From: Bacillus pseudomycoides DSM 12442
GTDB taxonomy: Bacteria; Bacillota; Bacilli; Bacillales; Bacillaceae_G
DNA length: 64,000 bases
NCBI RefSeq assembly: GCF_000161455.1
Contig: NZ_CM000745.1
Location: 1,278,063-1,342,062 of the forward strand
Direction: 5' to 3'
Below the pieces are notes generated by a model that saw nothing but the letters and a program-made list of their open reading frames with translations, was not told the DNA's origin and did not search any database. Numbering within the stretch: the first letter of the stretch is position 1; the number at the start of each line of letters is the position of its first letter. Made by a program: the position numbers and the translations under genes. Positions 24,410 to 34,221 of this stretch are shown piece by piece.

Positions 24410-25672
24410 ATGACAAAATGGAAACGAGCAAATCCAGATGGAACAAGAGATTATGTATTTGAAGAGTGTACATTAATAGAAGAAGTTGAACAAAAATTAC
24501 GACGTACTTTTTTAGAAAGAGGCTATGAGGAAATACGAACGCCTACGATTGAATTTTATGATGTCTTTTCTTTTCGGAATCGGCCGATAGATGAAGAGAA
24601 AATGTATAAGTTTTTTGACCAACAGGGACGCATTATCGTGTTAAGGCCTGATATGACAATTCCACTTGCAAGAGTAATAGGAACCCACGGTGAGGAAGCG
24701 CCTGTAAAATTAACATACAGCGGGAACGTGTTTCGAGCGAATGAATCACTATCTGGAAAATACAATGAAATCATTCAAACAGGTATTGAAATAATTGGGA
24801 TTGATAATATACGTGCTGAAATTGAATGTATCGTAAGTGCAATTCATGCTCTTCAAGCTGTAGGGATTCAGGCTTTTACAATAGAATTAGGGCAAGTTCA
24901 GTTATACAAATGTATTGTTAAAAAGCTGTCATTTGGAGAAGAAGAGGAGTCGCTCTTACGTACGTATATTGAAAGTAAAAATTATGCAGAGTTATCCCGT
25001 TTTTTACAAGAAAAGAATTTAGATCGACGTGATGAAACTGTACAGTTACTTGAAAAATTACCAAGATTATTCGGAAAACTCGAAGTAATTGAAGAAGCGG
25101 AAAAGCTTGCTTCAAACTATGAGATGAAGCAAGCAATCGCGCGGATAAAAGAAATCTATAAAACGATTGAAAAATTAGGATATGGTTCGTATATATCAAT
25201 TGATCTTGGGATGATTCAACATTTGCATTATTATACAGGAGTTATTTTTAGAGGTTATATATATGATGTTGGGGGAGAAATTGTTAGTGGCGGAAGATAT
25301 GATGAATTGCTTGGTAATTTTGGAGAACCGATGTCAGCAGTCGGCTTAGCTGTACAAGTAAATCAAATTGTCCGGACATTACAAGAACAGCAAAAACAAT
25401 TCAAACGAAAAAAATTAGATATGATCATTCATTATTCTTTGGATAGGATAGCAGAAGCAGAAAGACTATGTGGTTTACTTCAGAAAGATGGGTGGAAAGT
25501 GGAATTATCTATGTTTGAGAATTTGCAAGATACATTTCAGTTTGCGAAGAAGAAAGGGATTATAAAAGTGATCGAAGCGACTGGAAAAGCATTAGTGGAA
25601 TATGTGTGGAAAGAAAAATGGGTGATACAGAAAGAAGGGGAAACCTCATGCGTAACATTCAAATTGCGTTAA
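24410..25672 (+). CDS. hisZ: ATP phosphoribosyltransferase regulatory subunit HisZ
   Basis: 420 residues resembling the catalytic core of histidyl-tRNA synthetase (RTPTIEFYDVFSFRN, GRIIVLRPDMTIPLARV, GGEIVSGGRYDELLG) but lacking the anticodon-binding activity. HisZ partners the short form of HisG, which is what the next gene encodes. An AAAGGAG site lies 11 nt before the ATG. It overlaps hisG by 25 bases. Confidence 0.93.
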   Translation: MTKWKRANPDGTRDYVFEECTLIEEVEQKLRRTFLERGYEEIRTPTIEFYDVFSFRNRPIDEEKMYKFFDQQGRIIVLRPDMTIPLARVIGTHGEEAPVKLTYSGNVFRANESLSGKYNEIIQTGIEIIGIDNIRAEIECIVSAIHALQAVGIQAFTIELGQVQLYKCIVKKLSFGEEEESLLRTYIESKNYAELSRFLQEKNLDRRDETVQLLEKLPRLFGKLEVIEEAEKLASNYEMKQAIARIKEIYKTIEKLGYGSYISIDLGMIQHLHYYTGVIFRGYIYDVGGEIVSGGRYDELLGNFGEPMSAVGLAVQVNQIVRTLQEQQKQFKRKKLDMIIHYSLDRIAEAERLCGLLQKDGWKVELSMFENLQDTFQFAKKKGIIKVIEATGKALVEYVWKEKWVIQKEGETSCVTFKLR

Positions 25673-26283
25673 CAAAGGGGAGGCTTGAAAAACATGTCAT
25701 TCCACTGTTTGAAAAGATTGGGATTGATTGTTCGGAACTGATGGATAAAGGAAGAAAGCTTGTATTCCAAAGCGCTAGTAGGAATGTTTCATTCATTCTA
25801 GTGAAAGCAGTAGATGTTGCAACTTATGTGGAACATGGTGTTGCAGACATTGGTATTGTTGGAAAAGATATTTTAATGGAATATGAGAAAGATATATATG
25901 AAATGGTGGATTTAGAAGTAGGATGTTGTAAGTTTTGTGTCGCTTCTATCCCAACATATAATCCGAAAGGCTATCGGAAAAAGAGAATTGCTACAAAATA
26001 TCCGCATATTACTTCCACTTATTTTCGTGATAAGGGAGAAGATGTAGAAATTATTAAAATAGAAGGTTCGGTAGAAATCGCTCCACTTCTTGGATTAGCA
26101 GATGCGATTGTTGATATTGTAGAGACGGGAAAAACATTACAAGAAAATGGATTGATTGTATTTGAAGAAATGTATTCAATATCAGCTCGCATGATTGTAA
26201 ATAAAGCTGCTTTAAAAACAAAAAAAGACGAAATATTCGATATTATCAATAATATGGAGTGTGTAATCACTGCAGATAAATAA
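25648..26283 (+). CDS. hisG: ATP phosphoribosyltransferase HisG, short form
   Basis: 211 residues, the short HisG lacking the C-terminal regulatory domain and so dependent on HisZ. IALTKGRLEKHVIPLFEKIG opens the protein, and LGLADAIVDIVETGKTLQEN is the PRPP-binding region. ATG 25648 has AAGGGG upstream; the longer in-frame ORF from 25606 is part of the hisZ overlap. It catalyses the first committed step of His synthesis. Confidence 0.94.
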   Translation: MRNIQIALTKGRLEKHVIPLFEKIGIDCSELMDKGRKLVFQSASRNVSFILVKAVDVATYVEHGVADIGIVGKDILMEYEKDIYEMVDLEVGCCKFCVASIPTYNPKGYRKKRIATKYPHITSTYFRDKGEDVEIIKIEGSVEIAPLLGLADAIVDIVETGKTLQENGLIVFEEMYSISARMIVNKAALKTKKDEIFDIINNMECVITADK

Positions 26284-26297
26284 AGGAGGGACCCTGG

Positions 26298-27587
26298 GTG
26301 GAGGTAATATCTGAAAACTACACGGAAGCGCTGAAGAGAATAAAACAGTTAAGAGAACAGGCTAATATAATAGAAGAAACTGTACAGATACGCGTAAGAG
26401 AAATTGTTGAGCGGGTGAGAGAAAGGAAAGATGAGGCGCTATTTTCTTATACAAAAACTTTTGATGGAATTGAATTACAAAAGTTACGTGTTGCAAAAGA
26501 AGAAATTGAAAAAGCGAGTGAATATGTAGAATCTTCATTTCTAGAAGCATTGCAATGCGCAAAGAAAAACATCATCTCATACCATGAAAAACAAAAAAGG
26601 CAATCCTTTTTAGATTGTGAAAACGAAGGTGTGATTCGTGGGCAACTGATTAGACCATTGCAAACAGTTGGTGTATATGTACCAGGAGGAACTGCATCTT
26701 ATCCGTCATCGGTACTCATGAATGTATTACCTGCTAAAATTGCCGGTGTTCAGAAAGTTGTAATGGTAACACCACCAGGGAAAGAGGGAATAGATCCACA
26801 TATTTTAGCAGCTGCTGAAATTGCCGGTGTAGATGAAATTTATACCGTAGGTGGTGCACAAGCTATAGCGGCATTAGCATATGGGACGGAATCGATTCCG
26901 AAAGTCGATAAAATTGTCGGTCCAGGGAATATATATGTGGCTTTTGCAAAACGTGAGGTATTTGGAGCTGTTCATATCGATATGATTGCTGGACCATCTG
27001 AAATCGTTGTAATTGCTGACAAAACTGGAAATGCGTCTTTTATCGCAGCAGACTTATTATCTCAAGCTGAGCATGATGTGAGGGCAACAGCGATTTGTAT
27101 TACAACTTGTGTAGAACTTGCTAAAGAGATAGAAAGAGAAATAAAGCAGCAACTTCGAGTATTACCAAGAAGTGAAATAGCTCGTGAGTCGATAGAAAGA
27201 AACGGAGCAATTCTCGTTGTTCCTTCGCTAAATCACGCGTTTCAATTGTCGAATGAAATAGCACCGGAGCATTTAGAGTTGCATATAAATGAGCCGATGA
27301 ATGCCTTGGCATATATTCAGCATGCGGGTTCGATTTTTATTGGACCGTATGCCCCAGAGCCTCTTGGAGACTATTTTGCAGGACCGAATCATGTACTGCC
27401 AACAAGCGGAACAGCGCGTTTCTTTTCGCCGTTATCAGTTGATGATTTTGTGAAAAAATCGAGCTTTGTATCATATACAAAAGAAGCGTTACAAAACGTT
27501 CAACACCATATTACAATGCTCGCCGATAAAGAGGGATTACACGCGCACGCGAGAGCAATTCAAATTCGATTTGAGGAGGAGAAATAA
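26298..27587 (+). CDS. hisD: Histidinol dehydrogenase HisD
   Basis: 429 residues. VYVPGGTASYPSSVLMN, KIVGPGNIYVAFAKR, DMIAGPSEIVVIADKT, the zinc ligand region LLSQAEHDVRA and the catalytic IAPEHLELH are present. It oxidises histidinol to histidine with two NAD+. GTG 26298 is preceded by AAAGGAGGG. Confidence 0.95.
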   Translation: MEVISENYTEALKRIKQLREQANIIEETVQIRVREIVERVRERKDEALFSYTKTFDGIELQKLRVAKEEIEKASEYVESSFLEALQCAKKNIISYHEKQKRQSFLDCENEGVIRGQLIRPLQTVGVYVPGGTASYPSSVLMNVLPAKIAGVQKVVMVTPPGKEGIDPHILAAAEIAGVDEIYTVGGAQAIAALAYGTESIPKVDKIVGPGNIYVAFAKREVFGAVHIDMIAGPSEIVVIADKTGNASFIAADLLSQAEHDVRATAICITTCVELAKEIEREIKQQLRVLPRSEIARESIERNGAILVVPSLNHAFQLSNEIAPEHLELHINEPMNALAYIQHAGSIFIGPYAPEPLGDYFAGPNHVLPTSGTARFFSPLSVDDFVKKSSFVSYTKEALQNVQHHITMLADKEGLHAHARAIQIRFEEEK

Positions 27588-28171
27588 TGCGTGAGGCAAG
27601 TCAAGTACGGGGAACGACAGAAACAAAAATTAAACTGAGTTTACACTTAGATGAAAGTACAGACGTTTCAATTCAAACAGGGGTTGGATTCTTTGATCAT
27701 ATGCTAACTTTGTTTGCGAAGCATGGCAGATTTGGTTTGCAAATTGAAGCAGAAGGTGATGTGTTTGTTGACGCTCATCATACTGTTGAAGATGTTGGGA
27801 TTGTGCTTGGAAACTGTTTGAAAGAAGCATTGCAAAATAAAGAAGGTATTAACCGCTATGGAGCAGCATATGTACCAATGGATGAAGCATTAGGTTTTGT
27901 AGCGATTGATATAAGTGGACGATCTTATCTTGTCTTTCAAGGTGAATTGAAAAACCCTAAGTTAGGAGATTTTGATACAGAACTGACAGAAGAGTTTTTC
28001 AGAGCGGTTGCTCATGCAGCGAATATAACACTACATGCTCGCATTTTATATGGCAGTAATACCCACCACAAAATTGAAGCGTTATTTAAAGCGTTTGGAC
28101 GTGCACTGCGTGAAGCGGTAGACAAAAATGACAAAATTGTTGGTGTAAACTCTACGAAAGGACTGTTGTAA
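27587..28171 (+). CDS. hisB: Imidazoleglycerol-phosphate dehydratase HisB
   Basis: 194 residues, the monofunctional dehydratase without the phosphatase domain of enterobacteria. VGFFDHMLTLFAKHG, DAHHTVEDVGIVLG and ARILYGSNTHHKIEALFKAF carry the His/Glu metal ligands. It overlaps hisD by one base. The phosphatase function is supplied by hisJ at the end of the operon. Confidence 0.95.
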   Translation: MREASQVRGTTETKIKLSLHLDESTDVSIQTGVGFFDHMLTLFAKHGRFGLQIEAEGDVFVDAHHTVEDVGIVLGNCLKEALQNKEGINRYGAAYVPMDEALGFVAIDISGRSYLVFQGELKNPKLGDFDTELTEEFFRAVAHAANITLHARILYGSNTHHKIEALFKAFGRALREAVDKNDKIVGVNSTKGLL

Positions 28172-28801
28172 TTGATTGCAATTGTAGATTATGGAATGGG
28201 GAATATTCGCAGTGTTGAACAAGCGTTAACACGTATTGGGGCTGAGCATATTGTAACAGATGATAAAGAGAGGATATTACAAAGTGACGGTGTGATCTTA
28301 CCAGGAGTTGGGGCTTTTCCAAAAGCGATGATCGCTTTGCAGGAAAAAGATCTTGTTTCAGTGATTCAAGAAATTGGAGTGCAAGGAAAACCACTCCTTG
28401 GCATTTGTTTAGGGATGCAGCTTTTATTTGAAGAAAGTGAAGAAATAGAGAGAACGAAAGGGTTAGGTTTGTTGCCAGGACTAATTCGAAAGCTGGAAGT
28501 TCCTTATAAAATCCCGCATATGGGTTGGAATCAATTAAAGAAGAAACGAGAAATTAAGTTGTGGAATGAAGTAGAAGATGGTTCATTTGTGTATTACGTT
28601 CATTCCTACTATGCAGATTGTCCAAGTGAGATTGTATGTGGCAGTAGTGACTATAAGATTGATATTCCAGGGATTGTTGCGAAAGGAAATATATTTGGGG
28701 CACAGTTTCACCCTGAAAAAAGCGGTGATATCGGAATACAAATGTTAAGAAATTTTAAAGGAGTGGTAGAATCATGGAAATCTTCCCAGCTATCGATTTA
28801 A
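28172..28801 (+). CDS. hisH: Imidazole glycerol phosphate synthase glutaminase subunit HisH
   Basis: 209 residues, class I glutamine amidotransferase with the nucleophile in LLGICLGMQLLFEES and the His-Glu pair in AQFHPEKSG. TTG 28172 directly follows the hisB stop. It feeds ammonia to HisF. Confidence 0.94.
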   Translation: MIAIVDYGMGNIRSVEQALTRIGAEHIVTDDKERILQSDGVILPGVGAFPKAMIALQEKDLVSVIQEIGVQGKPLLGICLGMQLLFEESEEIERTKGLGLLPGLIRKLEVPYKIPHMGWNQLKKKREIKLWNEVEDGSFVYYVHSYYADCPSEIVCGSSDYKIDIPGIVAKGNIFGAQFHPEKSGDIGIQMLRNFKGVVESWKSSQLSI

Positions 28802-29493
28802 AACAAGGACGGTGTGTTAGGCTTTATCAAGGAGAATTTAATAAAGAAACAGTTATGAATGAAGATCCAGTTGCTCAAGCATTATTGTTTGAAAAATTAG
28901 GAGCAAGAACATTGCACATTGTTGATCTAGATGGAGCGGTTGCAGGTCAATCAATGAATCTTTCCGTAATTGAGGATATATGTAAAGCAGTTCGAATTCC
29001 GGTTCAAGTAGGCGGAGGAATACGTTCTCTCGAAACGGTTGAAATGTTACTGTCAGTAGGAGTGAAAAAAGTCATTTTAGGAACGGCAGCATTGTATGAT
29101 CGTCCTTTTTTAGAAGAAGCAGTTCGTTTATATGGAGAAAACATTATTGTTGGTATTGATGCGAAAAACGGTTACGTTGCAACGAGAGGCTGGTTAGATG
29201 TATCTGAAATTTCTTATATCGACCTTGCGAAGAAAATGGAAAGTGTCGGCGTACAAACAATCATTTTTACAGATATTGCAAAAGACGGTACGTTAGAGGG
29301 TCCGAACTTTGAGCAATTGCAATTACTACAGAAGGCGGTGGCAATCCGTATTGTTGCATCAGGCGGCGTATGCTCATTGCAAGATGTACAGAAGTTAAAC
29401 GATATGAATGTATATGGCGTTATTATTGGAAAAGCGCTATATAAAAAAACAATTGATTTAGAAGAGGCATTGCAGGTGACAAAGATATGTTAA
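28774..29493 (+). CDS. hisA: Phosphoribosylformimino-AICAR-P isomerase HisA
   Basis: A 239-residue TIM barrel: MEIFPAIDLKQGRCVRLYQG with catalytic D8, VQVGGGIRSLETV and FTDIAKDGTLEGPNFEQL. AAAGGAG lies inside the hisH end, with which it overlaps 28 bases. Confidence 0.95.
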   Translation: MEIFPAIDLKQGRCVRLYQGEFNKETVMNEDPVAQALLFEKLGARTLHIVDLDGAVAGQSMNLSVIEDICKAVRIPVQVGGGIRSLETVEMLLSVGVKKVILGTAALYDRPFLEEAVRLYGENIIVGIDAKNGYVATRGWLDVSEISYIDLAKKMESVGVQTIIFTDIAKDGTLEGPNFEQLQLLQKAVAIRIVASGGVCSLQDVQKLNDMNVYGVIIGKALYKKTIDLEEALQVTKIC

Positions 29494-30245
29494 CGAAGCG
29501 AATTATTCCATGTTTAGATGTGAAAGGCGGCCGCGTTGTAAAGGGCGTGAATTTTGTAGGATTACAAGATGTTGGTGATCCTGTTGAAATAGCTGCTTTG
29601 TATAATAAAGCAGGTGCAGATGAAATTGTTTTTTTAGATATTACGGCGACGCATGAGGGGAGAAAAACAATTATAGATGTTGTAGAGAGAGCGGCGTCGA
29701 AAGTGTTTATTCCGCTTACAGTAGGTGGCGGGATTGCAACTGTTCAAGATATGTATGCCTTGCTAAGAGCAGGCGCGGACAAAATTTCACTTAACTCAGC
29801 GGCAGTACGAAATCCAAATTTAATTGAGGAAGGTGCCGAACATTTCGGTTCTCAATGTATTGTGGTCGCAATTGATGCAAGGGAAGTAAAAGAAAATAAA
29901 TGGAATGTATATGTAAACGGTGGACGGATTGATACGGGAATCGATGCTGTACAATGGGCAAAACAGATAGAACAGTTAGGAGCTGGTGAAATTTTACTTA
30001 CGAGTATGGATGCAGATGGGACGAAGGATGGCTATGATATTCGTTTAACAGAAACAATTTCAGAAGCTGTTTCGATTCCAGTTATTGCGTCAGGAGGATG
30101 TGGAAGCGCAGAGCATATTGTAAAGGTGTTTCAAAAAACATCGGTAAATGCAGCATTAGCAGCCTCTATTTTTCACTATGGTGAGGCAACAGTGCAAGAG
30201 GTGAAGCGAAAATTACAAGAAGCGAAAATTGAGGTGAGAATATGA
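29487..30245 (+). CDS. hisF: Imidazole glycerol phosphate synthase cyclase subunit HisF
   Basis: A 252-residue TIM barrel: IIPCLDVKGGRVVKGVNFV with D11, LTVGGGIATVQDMY and LLTSMDADGTKDGYDIRL. It works with HisH to make IGP and AICAR. It overlaps hisA by 7 and hisI by 4 bases. Confidence 0.95.
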   Translation: MLTKRIIPCLDVKGGRVVKGVNFVGLQDVGDPVEIAALYNKAGADEIVFLDITATHEGRKTIIDVVERAASKVFIPLTVGGGIATVQDMYALLRAGADKISLNSAAVRNPNLIEEGAEHFGSQCIVVAIDAREVKENKWNVYVNGGRIDTGIDAVQWAKQIEQLGAGEILLTSMDADGTKDGYDIRLTETISEAVSIPVIASGGCGSAEHIVKVFQKTSVNAALAASIFHYGEATVQEVKRKLQEAKIEVRI

Positions 30246-30547
30246 CACCTGATTTCTCCAAGGGATTGTTGCCAGCTGTTGTGGTAGAAGAAGAAACAAA
30301 AGAAGTTTTGATGCTAGCATATATGAATGAAGAAGCATATAAAAAAACGTTAGAAACGAAGAAAACATGGTTTTATTCACGTTCGCGGCAAGCGTTATGG
30401 AACAAAGGAGAAACGTCTGGGCACATGCAGTATGTTCAGTCTCTTTATTTAGATTGTGATCAAGATTCGATTGTAATTATTGTTAAGCAAGTAGGACCAG
30501 CTTGTCATACAGGAGAGAAAACATGCTTTCATTATAAAATCATATAG
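30242..30547 (+). CDS. hisI: Phosphoribosyl-AMP cyclohydrolase HisI
   Basis: 101 residues with MLAYMNEEAYKKTLETKKTW, FYSRSRQALWNKGETSGH, LDCDQDSIVIIVKQ and the zinc Cys region ACHTGEKTCFH. It is separate from HisE, unlike the fused B. subtilis and enterobacterial forms. Confidence 0.94.
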   Translation: MTPDFSKGLLPAVVVEEETKEVLMLAYMNEEAYKKTLETKKTWFYSRSRQALWNKGETSGHMQYVQSLYLDCDQDSIVIIVKQVGPACHTGEKTCFHYKII

Positions 30548-30559
30548 GGGGACCTGAGG

Positions 30560-30883
30560 ATGGAAGACGTACTGAAGTCTTTATATGAAACCATTGAGCA
30601 GCGTAAAGAAAGTCCAATTTCGGAATCATATACAAATTATTTATTTACAAAAGGTGAAGATAAGATTTTAAAAAAAATAGGGGAAGAGTGTACAGAAGTG
30701 GTAATCGCTGCAAAAAATGATGATAAAGAAGAACTTATAAAAGAAATGGTCGATGTGATTTATCATTGCTTTGTTTTACTAGCCGCAAAAAATATTCCAT
30801 TAGAAGATGTGTTAGAAGAAGTGAAAGAGAGACAAGGAAAGCTCTCAAAAACAGGAGAGCGTAAAGAAATTGATACGTTATAA
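30560..30883 (+). CDS. hisE: Phosphoribosyl-ATP pyrophosphatase HisE
   Basis: A 107-residue all-alpha MazG-like enzyme: KIGEECTEVVIAAKNDDKEE and EMVDVIYHCFVLLA hold the metal-binding Glu/Asp. GGGGGACC precedes the ATG. It hydrolyses PR-ATP to PR-AMP, the step before HisI. Confidence 0.94.
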   Translation: MEDVLKSLYETIEQRKESPISESYTNYLFTKGEDKILKKIGEECTEVVIAAKNDDKEELIKEMVDVIYHCFVLLAAKNIPLEDVLEEVKERQGKLSKTGERKEIDTL

Positions 30884-30895
30884 GGGGGGGGAACT

Positions 30896-31918
30896 ATGAA
30901 AGTGGATTATCACCTTCATTTAGAAGAGGGGCCGTATTCGCTAGGGTGGTTGGCGAGAATAAATCAATCAATAGAATATTATCAACCGTTAGAAGAAGAG
31001 CGGCATTCGATTGAATGGCTTATGAAAACACAAGAACGCTTGCAAAAAAGAGTACAAGAGGGTCCATTTACAATAGAGTGGATTGATTTCTATTTAGAAG
31101 AAGCACTGCGAAAAGGAATAAAAGAAGTTGGTATTGTTGATCACTTATATCGTTTTTATGAGGCGAAGGAATATTATGAGAAATATGTAGACATTAGTGA
31201 GTCAAAGCTCGGTCGTCTGCAGAAAGAATGGCTAGATCAAGTGCGAGTAGCATCGATTTCTGATTTTACAAAAGCAATCCAAGAGGCAAAGGAGCGCTGG
31301 AGAAAAAGAGGAGTAGTACTGCGTCTAGGGATTGAAGCTGATTATTTTATGGGTGGGGAAGATGAATTACAAAAATTATTGGCATTAGGAGATTGGGATT
31401 ACGTAATTGGTTCTGTGCATTTTATTGATGGATGGGGATTTGATAACCCAGATACGAAAGAATATTTCGAAAACCATCAGCTAAGTACATTGTATGATGT
31501 ATTTTTCACAACAGTTGAAAAGGCCGTTCGTTCGAGAGTGTTTGATATTGTAGCGCATCTTGATAATATAAAAGTATTTAATTATCGATTAGATGAAAAT
31601 GTACAGATTCCACATTACGAAAGAATTGCTAAGGCATTAATAGAAACAAATACAGCAACGGAAGTAAATGCTGGATTATATTATCGTTATCCTGTTCGAG
31701 AGATGTGTCCAAGTCCACTTTATTTACAAGTGTTGGCAAAATATAAAGTGCCAATTACTCTTTCATCAGATGCTCATTACCCAAATGATTTAGGAAATTA
31801 TGTCCAAGAAAATGTGAAAACATTACGTAATCATGGTATTTCTCATGTTGCTACATTTGAAAAACGGGTGAGGAAGATGCAACTGCTTGAAGAAGAATCG
31901 GTAATTGTTTCAAAGTAA
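30896..31918 (+). CDS. hisJ: Histidinol-phosphatase, PHP type
   Basis: A 340-residue PHP-domain phosphatase. VDYHLHLEEGPYSLGW, EVGIVDHLYRFYEAKEYY, YVIGSVHFIDGWGFD, VAHLDNIKVF and TLSSDAHYP carry the metal-binding His/Asp set. It completes the pathway by dephosphorylating histidinol phosphate. AAGGGGGGGG lies right before the ATG. Confidence 0.9.
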   Translation: MKVDYHLHLEEGPYSLGWLARINQSIEYYQPLEEERHSIEWLMKTQERLQKRVQEGPFTIEWIDFYLEEALRKGIKEVGIVDHLYRFYEAKEYYEKYVDISESKLGRLQKEWLDQVRVASISDFTKAIQEAKERWRKRGVVLRLGIEADYFMGGEDELQKLLALGDWDYVIGSVHFIDGWGFDNPDTKEYFENHQLSTLYDVFFTTVEKAVRSRVFDIVAHLDNIKVFNYRLDENVQIPHYERIAKALIETNTATEVNAGLYYRYPVREMCPSPLYLQVLAKYKVPITLSSDAHYPNDLGNYVQENVKTLRNHGISHVATFEKRVRKMQLLEEESVIVSK

Positions 31919-31987
31919 AACATGATTTCGTGATGAAAACCTTTCTTTTTGCTCAAAATAAGAAAGAATGATAAAGGAGGGTTTTAA

Positions 31988-32152
31988 ATGGTAAAACAAA
32001 ATAATAAACAGAGTATGAAAGTGACGAATCAAAGTTATACTTCCCAAACGAACGAGGAAGTTGATTCTGTAGTACAAGAACAAATTAGTGATACGGTAGC
32101 AGAGGGAACGATTGATGCAAAGCTGGGAAAACAATCTAGTGAAGAACAATAA
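31988..32152 (+). CDS. Small acidic protein, possibly DUF4025-like
   Basis: A 54-residue hydrophilic protein (MVKQNNKQSMKVTNQSYTSQ...) with the segment EQISDTVAEGTIDAKL. AAAGGAGGG precedes the ATG. The ISDTVAEGTID pattern is similar to what I remember of DUF4025/YozP proteins (function unknown), a tentative link. It has its own terminator. Confidence 0.6.
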   Translation: MVKQNNKQSMKVTNQSYTSQTNEEVDSVVQEQISDTVAEGTIDAKLGKQSSEEQ

Positions 32153-32154
32153 GT

Positions 32155-32186
32155 AAAAGGGGAGATATCCATCTCCCCTTTTCTTA
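32155..32186 (+). terminator. Rho-independent terminator
   Basis: 12-bp perfect stem AAAAGGGGAGAT / ATCTCCCCTTTT (32155-32166 with 32171-32182). Confidence 0.9.
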
Positions 32187-32302
32187 TGAGAAAAAGTGTC
32201 GATTTTCAAAACTGTAATCAAATTTCTTGGCTTTTTTGACATAGATTTCTTACAATAAAATGTAAGGAAGTTCTCATTTTTAAATAGAAGAGGTGCTTAG
32301 TA

Positions 32303-33274
32303 ATGGCGAAAATATTAGTAGCAGGAAATATTCCAGAAATCGGATTACAGTTATTACAAAATCATGAAATAGAAATGTATGACAAAGAAGAGTTAATCAG
32401 TACCGAAGAATTAGCAAAGCGAGTTAAGGATAAAGATGCACTGTTAAGTTTACTTTCTACAAAGGTAACAAAAGAAGTGATTGATGCAGCATCAAATTTG
32501 AAAATTATTGCCAACTATGGTGCAGGTTACGATAATATTGCTTACAAGTATGCAGCAGAAAAAGGAGTTGTAGTTACAAATACACCGAAAGTTTCAACAG
32601 AAGCAACAGCAGAGTTAACATTTGCTATTCTTTTAGCGGCTGCAAGACGAATTCCAGAAGGAGATACACTATGTCGTACAGTGGGATTTAATGGCTGGGC
32701 ACCACTCTTTTTCCTCGGCCGAGAAGTATATGGGAAAACAATTGGAATCATCGGTCTTGGTGAAATTGGAAAAGCAGTTGCGAAACGTGCAAAAGCATTT
32801 GGAATGAATGTGATGTATACAGGTCCAAACCGTAAGTATGAGACAGAAAGTGAAATAGAAGCAACATATGTAACATTAGAAGAACTATTACAAACAGCAG
32901 ACTTTATTACGATTAATTGTGCGTATAATCCAAGTCTTCATCATATGATTAATGAAGAACAATTTAAAATGATGAAGAAAACAGCATATATTATAAATGC
33001 AGCACGTGGTCCAATTATGAATGAACTAGCGCTTGCTCATGCGTTAGAGACAAATGAAATTGAAGGGGCAGCTCTTGATGTATTTGAGTTTGAACCGAAA
33101 ATTACAGAGAGATTAAAGGGACTGAAAAATATTGTCCTTACTCCGCATGTTGGAAACGCAACATTTGAAACTCGTGACGCTATGGCTGAAATGGCAGTGC
33201 GTAACATTTTAGCTGTATTAGAAGGAGAAGAACCATTAACACCTGTAAACCAAAAGGAATTTGTTACAAAATAG
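32303..33274 (+). CDS. D-isomer 2-hydroxyacid dehydrogenase (glyoxylate/glycerate type)
   Basis: 323 residues with the NAD-binding fold IGIIGLGEIGKAVAKRAKAF, the catalytic Arg in INAARGPIMNELAL, the Glu region ALDVFEFEP and the His in LTPHVGNATFETR. It reduces 2-keto acids such as glyoxylate or hydroxypyruvate with NAD(P)H; substrate not certain. There is no C-terminal ACT domain, so it is not a SerA of the regulated type. AGAGGTG precedes the ATG. Confidence 0.85.
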   Translation: MAKILVAGNIPEIGLQLLQNHEIEMYDKEELISTEELAKRVKDKDALLSLLSTKVTKEVIDAASNLKIIANYGAGYDNIAYKYAAEKGVVVTNTPKVSTEATAELTFAILLAAARRIPEGDTLCRTVGFNGWAPLFFLGREVYGKTIGIIGLGEIGKAVAKRAKAFGMNVMYTGPNRKYETESEIEATYVTLEELLQTADFITINCAYNPSLHHMINEEQFKMMKKTAYIINAARGPIMNELALAHALETNEIEGAALDVFEFEPKITERLKGLKNIVLTPHVGNATFETRDAMAEMAVRNILAVLEGEEPLTPVNQKEFVTK

Positions 33275-33312
33275 AAAGAACCCTTCCAACTGGAAGGGTT
33301 CTTTCTATTTTT
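33273..33312. terminator. Bidirectional terminator
   Basis: A 16-bp perfect inverted repeat AGAAAGAACCCTTCCA / TGGAAGGGTTCTTTCT with a 2-nt loop between convergent genes. Confidence 0.9.
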
Positions 33313-34078
33313 CTTTATTTGCTCGTTTTTTATGAGAAGGTCTTTGCCTAATAAATTGAGATAACATAAACAAAATATAAAGTGGAATAGCAATGAATAG
33401 AAATACTGAAATGTTGCCAAAACTTGTTTTATACATTGTATAAATACTGCCAATTAAAAATAGTGTAACAATGATACTGTATCGTGGAATTGGCACATCT
33501 TTTAAACTTGGGATGCGAATACGGCTTACCATTAAAAATGCAAACGTTACAAATACTGTAATGAGGACAATTTTTGGAATGGTATGTGAAAACAATGTTA
33601 AGAAGGCAACAAGTCCTCCTGCTGCAGTAATAGGAACGCCAGTGAAATATTTCATAGAAGTAGAGGAAGGCGTTACATTGAATCTTGCTAAGCGATATGC
33701 TCCGAACAGAGGGAATAGGCCTGCTATGTATAGTCCGATAATTCCGTAATTGGAAAAGGAAGTGTAGTACATTAAAACTGCAGGCGCAGCACCGAATGTT
33801 ACAACATCTGCGAGTGAATCAAGTTCTTTTCCCATTTGTGAATCAACACGCAATAAACGAGCAACCCGACCATCAAGACTATCTAACATCATCCCGATTA
33901 GTACTAAAATAGCAGCTGGTTTATAATACCCTAAAGATGCATAGCCGATTGATAAAAATCCACTGTATAAATTTCCGAGCGTAAATAAGTTTGGAATTGC
34001 TGCTCTATACAAAATCTGATCCCTTGCTTTCTGTAATAAATTCTTAATTAGTGTATGAAAGTTTACTTGTTTTATCAT
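33305..34078 (-). CDS. pssA: CDP-diacylglycerol--serine O-phosphatidyltransferase
   Basis: A membrane enzyme with the CDP-alcohol phosphatidyltransferase motif D-G-x2-A-R-x8-G-x3-D-x3-D visible as DGRVARLLRVDSQMGKELDS, preceded by AIPNLFTLGNLYSGFLSI. It makes phosphatidylserine, the precursor of phosphatidylethanolamine. Start: ATG 34078 (MIKQVNFHTLIKN) gives 257 residues; ATG 34132 would add 18 residues. Neither has a strong ribosome site, so the start is uncertain. C-terminal tail is basic. Confidence 0.85.
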   Translation of the reverse strand: MIKQVNFHTLIKNLLQKARDQILYRAAIPNLFTLGNLYSGFLSIGYASLGYYKPAAILVLIGMMLDSLDGRVARLLRVDSQMGKELDSLADVVTFGAAPAVLMYYTSFSNYGIIGLYIAGLFPLFGAYRLARFNVTPSSTSMKYFTGVPITAAGGLVAFLTLFSHTIPKIVLITVFVTFAFLMVSRIRIPSLKDVPIPRYSIIVTLFLIGSIYTMYKTSFGNISVFLFIAIPLYILFMLSQFIRQRPSHKKRANKEK

Positions 34079-34221
34079 AACATAAATTTCTTTCCACGTA
34101 CGAAAAAATTCCCATTTTGTGAAAGATTTCATCAAGTGAAATCGTATTCAGTGATGTGGTTCATTAAGGCAGGCTTTCATGAGTAGTTTATCCCTTGTCT
34201 AACTTTTTTATCATTTTAACC